A DNA stretch of 64,000 nt from Ignavibacteriota bacterium (GCA_013285425.1 CP053447.1:2486001-2550000); one strand, 5' to 3'. Positions 9,084 to 18,904 are shown, numbered from the stretch's first letter. Program-made: numbers and translations. The notes: generated from the letters alone by a model not told the origin.

Positions 9084-10124
9084 TTACTTCTCCGGATTTT
9101 TATTAAGAACATTTTTAATATCAGTAAATACTTTGTTTATATCTATCGATTCCATGCAATTAAGCTTTTTACATTGTTCAATTGAACAGTTATTACAATC
9201 AATTGATGGTTCATAGATCAATTTTTTACAAGTGTATGGCGCCCATCTTTCTTTAGAGCAGGAGATCACTTTGGGATAAAATCCAACCACATATTTATTC
9301 AAAGCTGCGGCAATATGTATTGGGCCTGTTGAGTTTGAAATAAATAAAAATGATAAACTTATCAATGCAGTTAATTCTTCAAGATTAAATAAGCCGGCAA
9401 GATTAACTGCGGTTGTATCTGCTTTAACTGATTTGCAAAGTGTTTTCTCTTCTTTGTTTCCTGTTATCAGAATCTGCTGCCTGTCTTCAGCTAAAAGCTT
9501 AACGAGCTGAGCAAATTTGATTGAAGGAAGATCCAATGAACTTCCGCCGCTCCCTGGATGAACGATTATAAATGGCTTAGACAAATCAATTTGATTTACA
9601 GTTAAAATATTTTTAACAACATTTAATGAATCTTTATCAACATTAAGATTGTATCTTACATTTTTTTCATCAACATTATTTTTAATATTAATTTTATCAA
9701 GAAGATTAACATTATACTCAAGCTCATGATGTTCGGCATTTTTTCTGTGCTCGTATATTTTATTATTAAACAAAAACGAATACCATCTGTAACCGGTTCC
9801 AATTCTGGTTTTAACTCCACTTAAAAAAAGAATCAAAGCGATTAAAAATACCGGATAAACAACAATACAGGTATCATATTTTTTTGATTTAATAAGATTT
9901 AAGTTTTCAAAAAAGGCGACTTTATTTCTGTTTTGTTTAAGAACAATCACTTCATCAATATAAGGATGGCTGTCAGCTATGCTCTTTGTGTAATCACGGA
10001 CAAGGAAACTAACTTTTGCTTTCGGATATTTTTCTTTTATCAATCCAGCTAAAGGTAAAGTTAAAACGAGATCACCGATCCGATCGGTTCTAACAATCAA
10101 AATATTCTCAGGATTTCTGTTCAT
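9084..10124 (-). CDS. Glycosyltransferase family 9 (heptosyltransferase-like)
   Basis: A 346-residue GT9 protein. The N-terminal ILIVRTDRIGDLVLTLPL block and the C-terminal FIIVHPGSGGSSLDLP donor-site block are diagnostic of LPS heptosyltransferase-type GT-B enzymes. The FISNSTGPIHIAAAL motif near residue 265 also fits. It probably adds a sugar to an LPS core. The C-terminus is cysteine-rich (CNNCSIEQCKKLNC), as in several GT9 proteins. It overlaps the upstream glycosylase gene by 4 nt (ATGA), so translation is coupled. Confidence 0.88.
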   Translation of the reverse strand: MNRNPENILIVRTDRIGDLVLTLPLAGLIKEKYPKAKVSFLVRDYTKSIADSHPYIDEVIVLKQNRNKVAFFENLNLIKSKKYDTCIVVYPVFLIALILFLSGVKTRIGTGYRWYSFLFNNKIYEHRKNAEHHELEYNVNLLDKINIKNNVDEKNVRYNLNVDKDSLNVVKNILTVNQIDLSKPFIIVHPGSGGSSLDLPSIKFAQLVKLLAEDRQQILITGNKEEKTLCKSVKADTTAVNLAGLFNLEELTALISLSFLFISNSTGPIHIAAALNKYVVGFYPKVISCSKERWAPYTCKKLIYEPSIDCNNCSIEQCKKLNCMESIDINKVFTDIKNVLNKNPEK

Positions 10125-10732
10125 CTTGATAAATAAGGATTTCCAATTTCAAAAAACCGCCAGGGTAAATCAACAGAGCGGGTTATTCCGATTCTTTTTG
10201 AAATCCCTATCTTATTTGAATTTAACCTGGGCTGATCTAACAAATAAACTGAGCTATTAGTTAGATCCATTCCAGAATAAGAACTATCAAATCCAAAAGC
10301 TTTACTAACTTTGCCCGGTCCGCTTGTAAGATTACACAATTCTTTTTCTGATTTTAATTCTCTGTTGAATCTGTTAACAATCATATAGTCAATTCCGGCT
10401 AAAGGTTCAACAGCACGAATAAGAACTGCATTACCATAACCTTCTTTACCTGTAACGATATTGCTGCAAAAGTGTGCACCATAAGTAAAATAAACATACA
10501 AACAACCGCCGGTATTAAACATAACTTCATTACGTTTTGTTTTACCATTATAGGAATGTGATGCTTCATCAATACTTCCATCATAAGCTTCCACTTCTAC
10601 AATTCTTCCGGCAAACATTTTTTTACTTTCTGTTTTTATCAGCACTTTACCAAGCAAGTCCTTTGCCACTGCAAGAACAGGTCGAATATAAAATTTTTTT
10701 GGTAAAACCAGTTTTTTTGATGTATCAAACAT
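10121..10732 (-). CDS. 3-methyladenine (alkylpurine) DNA glycosylase, AAG/MPG family
   Basis: A 203-residue base-excision repair enzyme of the AAG family, which flips out and excises alkylated or deaminated purines. The family hallmark is ARDLLG-like VAKDLLGKVLI (22-32), followed by IVEVEAYDG (44-52), where the glutamate acts as general base. ASHSYNGKTKRNEVMF and YVYFTYGAHFCSNIV are also present. Cytoplasmic and of typical length. It overlaps the GT9 gene downstream; a functional link to it is not evident. Confidence 0.93.
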   Translation of the reverse strand: MFDTSKKLVLPKKFYIRPVLAVAKDLLGKVLIKTESKKMFAGRIVEVEAYDGSIDEASHSYNGKTKRNEVMFNTGGCLYVYFTYGAHFCSNIVTGKEGYGNAVLIRAVEPLAGIDYMIVNRFNRELKSEKELCNLTSGPGKVSKAFGFDSSYSGMDLTNSSVYLLDQPRLNSNKIGISKRIGITRSVDLPWRFFEIGNPYLSR

Positions 10733-10774
10733 TATACAAAGGTAATAAAAACAGATGCAGTAAAATAGAATTAA

Positions 10775-11470
10775 CTAATTACTAAGTTTTGCGTTAAGCT
10801 CTGAAATTTTGGAGTCAAAATAAGCTTCTTTATCAGGACTTTTGACTTTTAATTTTTTATAAACAGTAATTGCTTCTTTGAACTCACCTTGCGTTACATA
10901 AATTTTAGCCAAAGTTTCAGAGATGATAAGATCATTTTGGGAATAGTCTTTTGAACGAGTAACTGATATTTGTCTTTTTGCTTCCTTAATCTGAGCTGAT
11001 GCGCCTTCAATTTCAGCCGTGAGTTTGTTTAGTGTTTCTTCAATAGATTCAGAGCTTTTTTTCTCCTCTGTTTGATTAGATGCCGGCGGAGATTGGTTGT
11101 AAAAATTTTCATTGGCAGTACCAGCCCAACGCGATACGTTGAACAATTGTCTTTGTTTTTTTATCGCATCTATTTCTCTTAGATAATAATCAAAAGATTT
11201 TGATGAGTGGATAAGCTCGCTTCCTTTTTTAACGTACTTTAGCGCCTGCCCGTAATTTCCTTTAAGGGTATGTGCTTTACCAAGAAGAAAATATGCAACA
11301 GAAAAACCAGGATGATGAGTTAAGCCATCTGTTAATATTCGTATAGCTTCGTCGATATTATTTTTTTCCAATTCAATATCAGCTACACGGGCAAACAAAG
11401 GCGATTTGTTATCATACTCGTATATCAAACTAATTTTCTGATTAAATACATCGTATGAATTACTGCTCAT
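10775..11470 (-). CDS. Tetratricopeptide repeat protein
   Basis: A 231-residue protein without a signal peptide. TPR-like units occur at about 20-90 (ADIELEKNNIDEAIRILTDGLTHHP; AYFLLGKAHTLKGNYGQALKYVKKG) and at the C-terminus (ETLAKIYVTQGEFKEAITVYKKL). Between them lies a Gln/Ser/Glu-rich, coiled-coil-prone linker (about 125-175). It is probably a scaffold or adaptor. It is 4 bp downstream of the GT2 gene, so likely co-expressed with that membrane glycosyltransferase. Confidence 0.8.
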   Translation of the reverse strand: MSSNSYDVFNQKISLIYEYDNKSPLFARVADIELEKNNIDEAIRILTDGLTHHPGFSVAYFLLGKAHTLKGNYGQALKYVKKGSELIHSSKSFDYYLREIDAIKKQRQLFNVSRWAGTANENFYNQSPPASNQTEEKKSSESIEETLNKLTAEIEGASAQIKEAKRQISVTRSKDYSQNDLIISETLAKIYVTQGEFKEAITVYKKLKVKSPDKEAYFDSKISELNAKLSN

Positions 11471-11474
11471 TTTA

Positions 11475-12926
11475 CTATTTCGTTGCTAAAGTATGTTTAA
11501 TAGATGTATAAGACATAAAAGCAAATCCTAAAAAGAATAGGATCTGAAAAGGAATAGAAGCTAACTCTAAGAAATAGATTGACGAAAACAATCCGATCAA
11601 ACAATAAACAGCCAATATAGTTTCAACATAAACAGAAAAACCAATCTTTTTACTTAAGTACTTATTCCCGACAAAAGAATCTTTATCACTTTCCTGTTTG
11701 AATTTTGGAGTTCTCACAAATTCACTTTTACGATTCATTAACCCTTCAAACACTGCCCGTGAGTTATTAACAGCAAGCCCCATACTACCGGCAAGAAAAA
11801 GCGGAAAGAGTACAATCTTTTTTCTCCAATCCGTTCTGATTTCTTTTTGTGAATAAAGATAAAACATAAATGAACTGACAGAAGCCATAACAAACAATGA
11901 CATAATAGCAAAATAAGCTTCGTGTGAACCGCTGTTTTTTATAAATATAAGCGGAACATTTAATATTGCTGCCAGCAGGATAAACGGAAATACAAGATTA
12001 TTAGTTAAATGAAAAGTTGACTGAAGCTTAACCCGCAAAGGAATTTTTGATTTCCAGACAAGCGGAAGTATTTTTTTTGCGGTTTCAACAGCGCCTTTTG
12101 TCCATCGGAACTGCTGATTTTTCAATGCATTTATTTCTGCTGGAAGTTCAGCAGGTGAAGTAAAGTCTTTCAGAAAAACGAAACGCCATCCCATTAATTG
12201 AGCACGATAACTAAGATCAAGGTCTTCGGTTAAAGTATCAGCATGCCAGTTACCGGCTTCTTCAATACATTTTTTTCTCCAGACACCGCCTGTACCGTTA
12301 AAGTTAATAAAGAATCCTGATTTGTTTCTGACATTTTGTTCTATTACAAAATGTCCGTCAAGAGCAAGAGCCTGAGCTTTTGTGATTATTGAATAATCAC
12401 CGTTCAAATGCTCCCATCTTGTCTGCACCATACCAACTTTATCATCAGTAAAATATGAAAGGGTTTTCTTTAAAAATTCTTTTTGTGGAATAAAATCAGC
12501 ATCAAAGATTGCAATATACTCGCCTTTGGCTACTTTCATTCCTTCTTTAAGTGCACCTGCTTTAAAACCTTCTCTTGATCCCCTTCTTATATGTGAAATA
12601 TCAAATCCTTCTTTTTTCTTTGCTTCAACTGCTTTCGCAACAATAGAAGTAGTTTCATCATTTGAATCATCAAGGACTTGAATTTCCATTTTATCTTTTG
12701 GATAATCAATCTGACAAACAGAGTTAATTAATCTTTCTACCACATACATTTCGTTATACAACGGTAATTGAATTGTAACCATTGAATCTTCATTAAGTTT
12801 TTCTTTCGACACCGGAGTTTTGTGTCCGTATTTGTAATGATAGAAAATCATTACAAAACCATGAAGACCAAAAACAAAAAGTATAGTGAGTGAAAGGAAA
12901 TAGCCGATTAATACTATTTGATCCAT
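11475..12926 (-). CDS. Processive glycosyltransferase family 2 (cellulose synthase-like) membrane protein
   Basis: A 483-residue GT2 protein. One N-terminal membrane helix precedes the catalytic domain and several helices follow it from about residue 305. The catalytic signature is complete: DDSNDET, the IFDADF metal site, TEDLDLSYR and the QQFRW acceptor motif, the D,D,D,QxxRW set of processive enzymes such as BcsA and CsbB-like synthases. The product could be a polysaccharide or a glycolipid. It sits between lptE and the TPR gene in an envelope operon. Confidence 0.88.
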   Translation of the reverse strand: MDQIVLIGYFLSLTILFVFGLHGFVMIFYHYKYGHKTPVSKEKLNEDSMVTIQLPLYNEMYVVERLINSVCQIDYPKDKMEIQVLDDSNDETTSIVAKAVEAKKKEGFDISHIRRGSREGFKAGALKEGMKVAKGEYIAIFDADFIPQKEFLKKTLSYFTDDKVGMVQTRWEHLNGDYSIITKAQALALDGHFVIEQNVRNKSGFFINFNGTGGVWRKKCIEEAGNWHADTLTEDLDLSYRAQLMGWRFVFLKDFTSPAELPAEINALKNQQFRWTKGAVETAKKILPLVWKSKIPLRVKLQSTFHLTNNLVFPFILLAAILNVPLIFIKNSGSHEAYFAIMSLFVMASVSSFMFYLYSQKEIRTDWRKKIVLFPLFLAGSMGLAVNNSRAVFEGLMNRKSEFVRTPKFKQESDKDSFVGNKYLSKKIGFSVYVETILAVYCLIGLFSSIYFLELASIPFQILFFLGFAFMSYTSIKHTLATK

Positions 12927-12945
12927 TTTAATATAATTCCTTTTT

Positions 12946-13488
12946 TTACCAGCCTGAGACTGTATCTAATAAAATATCTTCGCTAATAAGGTCAATTGCT
13001 TTTTCAAGTGCTTCTTTTCTCTCGGTTACTCCACCGCTTGCAGGGTAATCGCTATATTTTGTGAACGTCTTATCAAATATAGTCGTTCGTTTTACCAGAT
13101 CACGATAAACAACTTTTACACCGATAGTAACTCTCATTGTAGTAACACTTTCTCCGGCAGAAACAATAGCCGGAGCATAACCAAGAGAGATAATTGAACA
13201 TTCTAATAACGCATTTGCAGATGTTCTTTCTGCAACCTGCAGAGTATTATCATCAATAAACTTCTGAATTAATCTTTGTGTTAAACTTTCTCTAAGTCCT
13301 TGTTCACCGGAACCGCTTCTGTCATCTGCAATTGGTATTGCAATTGATTTTAAATGTTCCGGAACTGAAGCACCCGTAAAAGAATAAGCACAGCACCCAG
13401 CAAAATTAATTGCAATTATTACTACAAACAAGAGCGAATAAACTGTGTAAAATAAACCCTTGTTATTTTTATGCTTCATTAATATCAT
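12946..13488 (-). CDS. lptE: LptE-family LPS-assembly lipoprotein
   Basis: A 180-residue lipoprotein of the LptE (LPS-assembly lipoprotein) family. A hydrophobic signal ends at a NFAGC lipobox. The mature protein begins with the family block YSFTGASVPEHLKSIAIPIADDRSGSGEQGLRESLT and continues with an alternating beta/helix pattern. It acts in the outer membrane with LptD, inserting LPS. It overlaps the 3' end of the sigma-54 activator by 20 nt; a second in-frame ATG at 13479 is an alternative start. An activator-lptE pairing is common in Bacteroidota and relatives. Confidence 0.85.
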   Translation of the reverse strand: MILMKHKNNKGLFYTVYSLLFVVIIAINFAGCCAYSFTGASVPEHLKSIAIPIADDRSGSGEQGLRESLTQRLIQKFIDDNTLQVAERTSANALLECSIISLGYAPAIVSAGESVTTMRVTIGVKVVYRDLVKRTTIFDKTFTKYSDYPASGGVTERKEALEKAIDLISEDILLDTVSGW

Positions 13489-14578
13489 ATTCTTTAAGTT
13501 TTCTATATAAAGTTCTCTCGCTTATATTAAGAAGCCGGGCAGCTTTCCTTTTGCTTCCTTTTGTTCTGTCCAAAGCTTTTATAATTGCATTTTTTTCAAG
13601 TTCTCTGATAGATAGCACATCTTCACCATCAGAATCATTTTTATAATCTTCTACATTAAAACGATGAACTATTATATCCTTCAATTCCAGAATATCTTTC
13701 TTAATCTCAAATAGAGCACGATACATTAATTCTCTATCAACATCTTCGGGGGATTTTTTTAAGAATACAGGAAGATTTCTGTGTTCATTATAATCAACAT
13801 ATTCTGTTGTCAGCTCAGATAACATTTCTTCTGTAATTGTTTTGCTGCGGTTAAGAGCTATTGAAGTTTCGATTGTATTTTTTAACTCACGAATATTACC
13901 GGGCCACGAATAATTTTTTAATATCTCCAGCGCACCGGTTGTAAAATCCGGAACATCAATTTTGTTATTGTTACAATAAATTTTAGCAAAGTGTTTAGCA
14001 AGTTCTTCAATATCCGATCTTCTTTTTCGAAGAGGCGGTATGTTAAGCGATACTGCCTTTAATCTGAAATATAAATCTTCTCTGAATCTTCTTGCATCAA
14101 CCTCTTTTTGCAGATCTTTATTTGTTGCAGCAATAATTCTTACATCCACCTTGGTAACAGTCTCAGCACCAAGTTTCATAAATTCCTGAGTTTCTATTGC
14201 CCTTAAAAGTTTAACCTGTGTTGTTAAAGGCAGTTCACCAATTTCATCAAGAAATAAGGTGCTGTTATTAGCAATTTCAAAATATCCTTTGCGCGAATCA
14301 ACTGCACCTGTAAACGAGCCTCTTACATGTCCGAACAATTCGCTTTCAATTATACCTTCAGGGATAGCTCCGCAATTAACAGAGATCATCGGTTTGTTTG
14401 AGCGATCAGAAAAATCGTGAATAGCCTTTGCAAATACCTCTTTACCAGCCCCGCTTTCGCCGAAGATCAATACTGAAATATCAGATTTTGCAACCTGCAT
14501 AATAATATCGATCAGATCATTAATTTCTTTGGACTTGCCAATTATTCCATTTCTGGTTTTAAACTCTTCGCGGGTCAT
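13469..14578 (-). CDS. Sigma-54-dependent Fis-family transcriptional activator
   Basis: A 369-residue enhancer-binding protein made of an AAA+ domain and a Fis HTH, without a receiver or PAS sensor domain. Walker A is GESGAGKE (40-47). The sigma-54 contact loop reads GSFTGA (87-92), a variant of GAFTGA. Walker B is TLFLDEIGEL (107-116). The C-terminal HTH is KAARLLNISERTLYRKLKEY. It remodels RNA polymerase-sigma54 at enhancer-dependent promoters. It heads the lptE-GT2-TPR group, separated from the upstream MBL gene by 63 bp. Confidence 0.92.
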   Translation of the reverse strand: MTREEFKTRNGIIGKSKEINDLIDIIMQVAKSDISVLIFGESGAGKEVFAKAIHDFSDRSNKPMISVNCGAIPEGIIESELFGHVRGSFTGAVDSRKGYFEIANNSTLFLDEIGELPLTTQVKLLRAIETQEFMKLGAETVTKVDVRIIAATNKDLQKEVDARRFREDLYFRLKAVSLNIPPLRKRRSDIEELAKHFAKIYCNNNKIDVPDFTTGALEILKNYSWPGNIRELKNTIETSIALNRSKTITEEMLSELTTEYVDYNEHRNLPVFLKKSPEDVDRELMYRALFEIKKDILELKDIIVHRFNVEDYKNDSDGEDVLSIRELEKNAIIKALDRTKGSKRKAARLLNISERTLYRKLKEYDINEA

Positions 14579-14641
14579 AGTTAAATATATCTGCCATTTT
14601 GTAAAAACTGTATGCCAAATATAACAGATTGAGAGAATTTA

Positions 14642-15430
14642 TTAAAGACAGTTTGAATTGTAGTGATTTAGTTCAAACCCATCGGAGGCAATTAAGATAT
14701 TATTATTTGAGAAGTCAATTTCAAAATGTTTTTTTAAATCAAGAATAATTTTATCAGATAGTCTATCAAGATGAGTAAGTATAATTCTGTTTGCAATTTT
14801 TTTCTCAATCAAACTTATAATACCAGCAAGACTTATATGGGTGATCTCAGTAATTAGCCAATCGACTTTATCACCGAATAAAAACAAATCATTATCAGTT
14901 CCAACATCTCCTGTATAAATTACAGAATTTTCATTATCCAAAAACAGAAAGCTTAGCGAAGTATAGCTTAATGCGGCTGAAGTTTTATTCTTGCGATATT
15001 TATCAAGATGTGAGTTGCGTTTTGAAATAAAGTAAAAATCATCTGTAAGAAAAATTTTTTCTTCTTCTGCAAATGGAATTATATTTAATTCAAATAATAA
15101 TCTATCAAAGAATAAATATGAATGCTGAATAAACTGTGTTAAAAATTCTTTATCAGATTTATAAATATAAATCGAAAGTTTCTCTTTTCTGCTATTCAAT
15201 TTCATTTGAGTCAGTAACGATGGTAATCCTGCAAAATGATCAGCATGCAGATGAGAGATAATTATAGAATTGATAGTATTAAAATTTACACTTTGGCTAA
15301 GCAATGCTTTTGAGATACCATCGCCGCAATCGACAAGAACTTTACAATCTGATGAGTTAATTAAGAATGATGAATGATTTCGATCAAGAGAAGTTAAGCC
15401 GGAGCCTGTGCCTATAAACTTAATATTCAC
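14642..15430 (-). CDS. MBL-fold metallohydrolase (RNase Z/phosphodiesterase-like)
   Basis: A 262-residue metallo-beta-lactamase-fold protein. The first motif FIGTGSG (5-11) and the metal-binding HLHADH (60-65) are of the tRNase Z type. A later YTGDVGTDNDLF supplies the bridging aspartate, and ILTHLDR the final histidine. It is shorter than canonical RNase Z and has no obvious exosite arm, so the substrate (RNA, cyclic nucleotide or other phosphodiester) is uncertain. It overlaps the SPOR gene by 4 nt. Confidence 0.8.
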   Translation of the reverse strand: MNIKFIGTGSGLTSLDRNHSSFLINSSDCKVLVDCGDGISKALLSQSVNFNTINSIIISHLHADHFAGLPSLLTQMKLNSRKEKLSIYIYKSDKEFLTQFIQHSYLFFDRLLFELNIIPFAEEEKIFLTDDFYFISKRNSHLDKYRKNKTSAALSYTSLSFLFLDNENSVIYTGDVGTDNDLFLFGDKVDWLITEITHISLAGIISLIEKKIANRIILTHLDRLSDKIILDLKKHFEIDFSNNNILIASDGFELNHYNSNCL

Positions 15431-16137
15431 TGATTTATCTCTGTTACTCGTCCGTTTATTTTAAATCTTGTATTGGCAACCGGTAAAAAATCCTCAGCTT
15501 CTTTTCTTGATTTAAACTTGCCAATGTAAACTACATTAAAAACAGTTCCGGCAACATTTTTTTCTTTTATAAAAGAAACCATACCGGCATTTTCAATTTC
15601 TTTTTTCAAACCGGATGCATTTGCAGAATTTGTAAAGGCTCCTGCCTGAATTGTATATGAAAATATTTCTTCCGGATTATTTTGTTGATTAAGATTTTCG
15701 TCTTGGTTTGAACTTTCCTCGTCATCTTTTTTAACAGAGCTGACACTGATCATTTTTATATAAGGTGATTCGGGATAATCTTTTTTTAATCTTTCAAATT
15801 GTTTATCCGCGGTATTATATAAGCCAAGAGCAAAGTAATAAGAATAAATTCTGTATAATGCAGCATCAGCATATCTGCTTTTGGGATAACTTTCGATTAG
15901 CCTCTGATAAAGAGCAACAGCATCCTGCCCGTTTTCTGTTAGAACAGCTTCGAGAAATATCAGATTAGCACTTTTAGGATAATCAACTTTAAGACTTAGT
16001 AATTCGGATTTTACCTCCTCAATACTTCCCTGCTCAATTTTTTTTAAGTAAGGAACAATATCAACTTCCTGAGCAAAATTTTCTGAAAGTATCAGCAAAG
16101 GAAATATTATAAGAAATACTGAGATGTTCTTTTTCAT
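15427..16137 (-). CDS. TPR and SPOR domain exported protein
   Basis: A 236-residue protein with signal peptide MKKNISVFLIIFPLLILSENFAQ. TPR-like repeats follow (IFLEAVLTENGQDAVALYQRLIESYPKSRYADAALYRI and a second unit). An acidic/Asn-rich linker leads to a C-terminal SPOR domain (SYTIQAGAFTNSANASGLKKEI to YIGKFKSRKEAEDFL). SPOR domains bind denuded peptidoglycan glycans at division sites, so it is probably a periplasmic septum-associated protein. It is co-transcribed with miaB upstream and the MBL hydrolase downstream. Confidence 0.88.
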   Translation of the reverse strand: MKKNISVFLIIFPLLILSENFAQEVDIVPYLKKIEQGSIEEVKSELLSLKVDYPKSANLIFLEAVLTENGQDAVALYQRLIESYPKSRYADAALYRIYSYYFALGLYNTADKQFERLKKDYPESPYIKMISVSSVKKDDEESSNQDENLNQQNNPEEIFSYTIQAGAFTNSANASGLKKEIENAGMVSFIKEKNVAGTVFNVVYIGKFKSRKEAEDFLPVANTRFKINGRVTEINQ

Positions 16138-16180
16138 AAATGATATAACAAACTAAAAAACTCAATGCAAATTAGTCTGT

Positions 16181-17530
16181 TTATACAGTAAGAGCAATAC
16201 CTTCTTTTTCAGGGTAAATATGAGTTAGATAGTTCCCGAATAATGTACCGGAGGTTGCTTTATTAATACAGACTTTTATGTATTGACCAACTTTAATCTT
16301 TTCATTGATTGGAACTATCACAACTTTGTTTGTATCAGTTCTGCCGGAAAAAAACTCATCCGACTTTTTACTGAATCCCTCTATTAAAATAATTTCTTCC
16401 TTACCAATCAATTCCTGATTTTTTTCATACGATATTTGCTGCTGTACATCTATAATCTCCTGAAGTCTTTTAGATTTAACATCTTCAGGAACATCATCGT
16501 TCATTCTGTATGCTTTTGTTCCTTCACGCGGTGAGTATTTGAACATATAAGCACCATCATATCTAACCTTCTTTATAACTTCAATTGTCGCAAGATGATC
16601 TTCCCAGGTCTCTGTCGGGAAACCGGATATTATATCGGTTGAAAAACTTACGCCGGGAATAATCTTTTTTGCCTTTTCAATAATGTTAAGATAGTGTTCA
16701 ACTGTATAAGTTCTATTCATTAATTCTAAAATTCTGTTTGATCCTGATTGAACGGGTAAATGGATATAACTGCAAAGATTTGGATATTCAGCAATAGTGT
16801 TAAGCAGTTTATCAGAAATATCCTGCGGGTGAGAGGTTGTAAATCTTATCCGCATTGCAGGATCAACTTTTGCGGCAGCAGCAAGCAGATCAGCAAAATC
16901 ATTTTTATCATCTAAATAAGAGTTTACATTTTGTCCAAGCAATGAAACATCTTTAAATCCTCTTTTAGACAAATCTTCTAATTCAGTTATAACAGACGTG
17001 AGCGAGCGGCTTCTTTCTCTTCCGCGGGTAAATGGCACTACGCAAAACGTACAAAATTTATCACAGCCGCGCATTACTGAAATCCACGCAGAAAGCCCAT
17101 CCTCGCGGTAGGGCTCTATATCATCATAAGTTTCAGTTCGGGAAAGCTTAACTCCGATTCCTTTATCACCATTAAAAGCAGTGTCTATATATTCAGGTAA
17201 TCTTCTGTATTCATCGGGTCCAACAACAAGATCAACAACTTTTTTATTTTCAATTAAATCCTTTTTAAGTCTTTCAGCCATACAACCAAGTATTCCTAAG
17301 ACTAATCCGGGTTTACTATACTTTAAGGTCTTTAGATTGCCAATTCTGCCGTAAATTCTTTGTTCCGCATTGTCTCTTACACTGCATGTATTAAGCAGAA
17401 CAACATCAGCATTTTCTGGTTTATCGGTTACTTTATAACCCTGCTTCTTTAATATTCCGAGGACTATCTCAGTATCAGCAACATTCATCTGACAGCCATA
17501 CGTTTCTATATATACACTATTATTTTGCAT
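16181..17530 (-). CDS. miaB: tRNA-2-methylthio-N6-dimethylallyladenosine synthase MiaB
   Basis: A 449-residue radical-SAM methylthiotransferase acting on i6A37 of tRNAs. The N-terminal UPF0004 domain starts ETYGCQMNVADTE with its cluster cysteines. The radical-SAM CxxxCxxC is MRGCDKFCTFCVVP near residue 155. QSGSNRILELMNRTYT is the MiaB signature. A C-terminal TRAM domain is present (IEGFSKKSDEFFSGRTDTNKVV). The length is typical. It is followed on the same strand by the SPOR gene; a 53-residue membrane-protein gene lies just upstream. Confidence 0.95.
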   Translation of the reverse strand: MQNNSVYIETYGCQMNVADTEIVLGILKKQGYKVTDKPENADVVLLNTCSVRDNAEQRIYGRIGNLKTLKYSKPGLVLGILGCMAERLKKDLIENKKVVDLVVGPDEYRRLPEYIDTAFNGDKGIGVKLSRTETYDDIEPYREDGLSAWISVMRGCDKFCTFCVVPFTRGRERSRSLTSVITELEDLSKRGFKDVSLLGQNVNSYLDDKNDFADLLAAAAKVDPAMRIRFTTSHPQDISDKLLNTIAEYPNLCSYIHLPVQSGSNRILELMNRTYTVEHYLNIIEKAKKIIPGVSFSTDIISGFPTETWEDHLATIEVIKKVRYDGAYMFKYSPREGTKAYRMNDDVPEDVKSKRLQEIIDVQQQISYEKNQELIGKEEIILIEGFSKKSDEFFSGRTDTNKVVIVPINEKIKVGQYIKVCINKATSGTLFGNYLTHIYPEKEGIALTV

Positions 17531-17554
17531 AAATACCAGGGCTTAAAATTTTGA

Positions 17555-17716
17555 TTAGTACGATCTTGTGAGCAAATACAGAATTATATTAAGAATTGCA
17601 AAAGCCAGTAAGCTAAAAATAAATTTAAATCTTCTTTCTCTTTTTTTCCGATCGATCAAAATATTGTTATTGTCACTAAATTTTTGTTTTACTTTTGTAT
17701 TAACGAACCCGAACAT
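17555..17716 (-). CDS. Small (53-residue) membrane protein upstream of miaB
   Basis: Found by hand. It starts MFGFVNTKVKQKFSDNNN, then a strongly basic patch (IDRKKRERRFK), then one hydrophobic helix (FIFSLLAFAILNIILYLL) ending TRSY. An AGG is placed about 5 nt before the ATG. It lies 24 bp upstream of miaB in the same direction, so it could be the first gene of that operon. Function unknown; the positive-inside pattern suggests an inner-membrane protein with a cytoplasmic N-terminus. Confidence 0.5.
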   Translation of the reverse strand: MFGFVNTKVKQKFSDNNNILIDRKKRERRFKFIFSLLAFAILNIILYLLTRSY

Positions 17717-18904
17717 AAGTACCTAATTTCTTTAAAACATGATTAAAAAATAAGAATAAATTTTCATATATCTAAAAAAATTTTCGGGAATATCCTATTA
17801 GTGTCTTTCGTCATTTCAGCATTGAAACTGATCCGTATTGAGCATTACAGCATTTTCCCGGAAGCTTCATAATTCTTTTTTACTGTTACTTGATTAAGTA
17901 TGAAGTAAACCGATGACTGAGTGAATATCTTTCACCTCTTGGCATTGATAAACAAAAGAAATAATGTAATGCAGGAATGAGATGAAGTTAATTTAAAATT
18001 ATTCTTCTTCGCAAGGCTAAAGATTTAATACATTCTGACATTGACCTCCATAAACTTAGGAGCTGTTAATTTTTTTTCAATTGGTATTTGTCGTGCAATG
18101 TGTCAGTTTTGTAATGATCCTTGAAGAAGAAAAATGAATGTAAAAGATTTCTTAGCACTATTAAATTTAGTGTGAACTCATCTCAACTCCTCTCTTACCG
18201 GATCAACTTAGATGAGATAATCCAGATTTGATGAAATATCTTGTTGAGTAATTGAATGTCTTATTTTCATTCCACTTTGAAAATCACGAATACCGATTGG
18301 AATTTTTGTAATTCCACGCAATTGTTTGTGATGTTCATATCAAAATTTTAAGATTTAATCTCTCTTATCATCATTTGGATTAAGAGCAATAATGACTTCA
18401 TATTTTTATACTTTATAGTTAATACTTATCAATAAAGCAGCAGCACTTGCTAACCCTGATAGACAACAATCTGCTTTTTAATTGTTTGATTTGCTTACTT
18501 GGTTTCAGTTTTTCTTTTCTAACATTATGTAATAAGAATAAATTTTAAGATGCGATTCATCTGTTCATATCAGAATTCCATCGCCCACCCGCAAATATTT
18601 CTGAGTAAAATCAGCTCTAAAGCTTTTAATTGATTTGAAGATAAAACTTAATTGATTGCTGAATAAAGTAACATACCGGTGTTGAAACATCTAAAAATAT
18701 TTATCTACTTAAAACTTAGAAAATTGGTCAATGCTTTAATAAGAACTATTAAATGACTATAGACCAAAGTTCACGAACAAATATTTTAATCATATTTAAA
18801 TATTCCGATAACAAATCCTGATTACTACGCACAAATTATATTTGAAGGTCACTTCTTATATCTGTAATTTTATTCATAAATAATCATTTCATATTTAAAT
18901 ACTG
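17717..18904. other. Gene-poor 1.2-kb region, possibly a decayed gene on the minus strand
   Basis: No intact ORF of note. On the minus strand, protein-like stretches interrupted by stops can be read (for example MFQHRYVTLFSNQLSFIF near 18690, and KQLRGITKIPIGIRDFQSG near 18310). Stops appear to be rarer than chance in that frame, roughly half the expected number by hand count. This could be an old pseudogene or ordinary intergenic DNA. No family was recognised, and no tRNA was seen. It also carries the promoters of the divergent genes on both sides. Confidence 0.3.
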
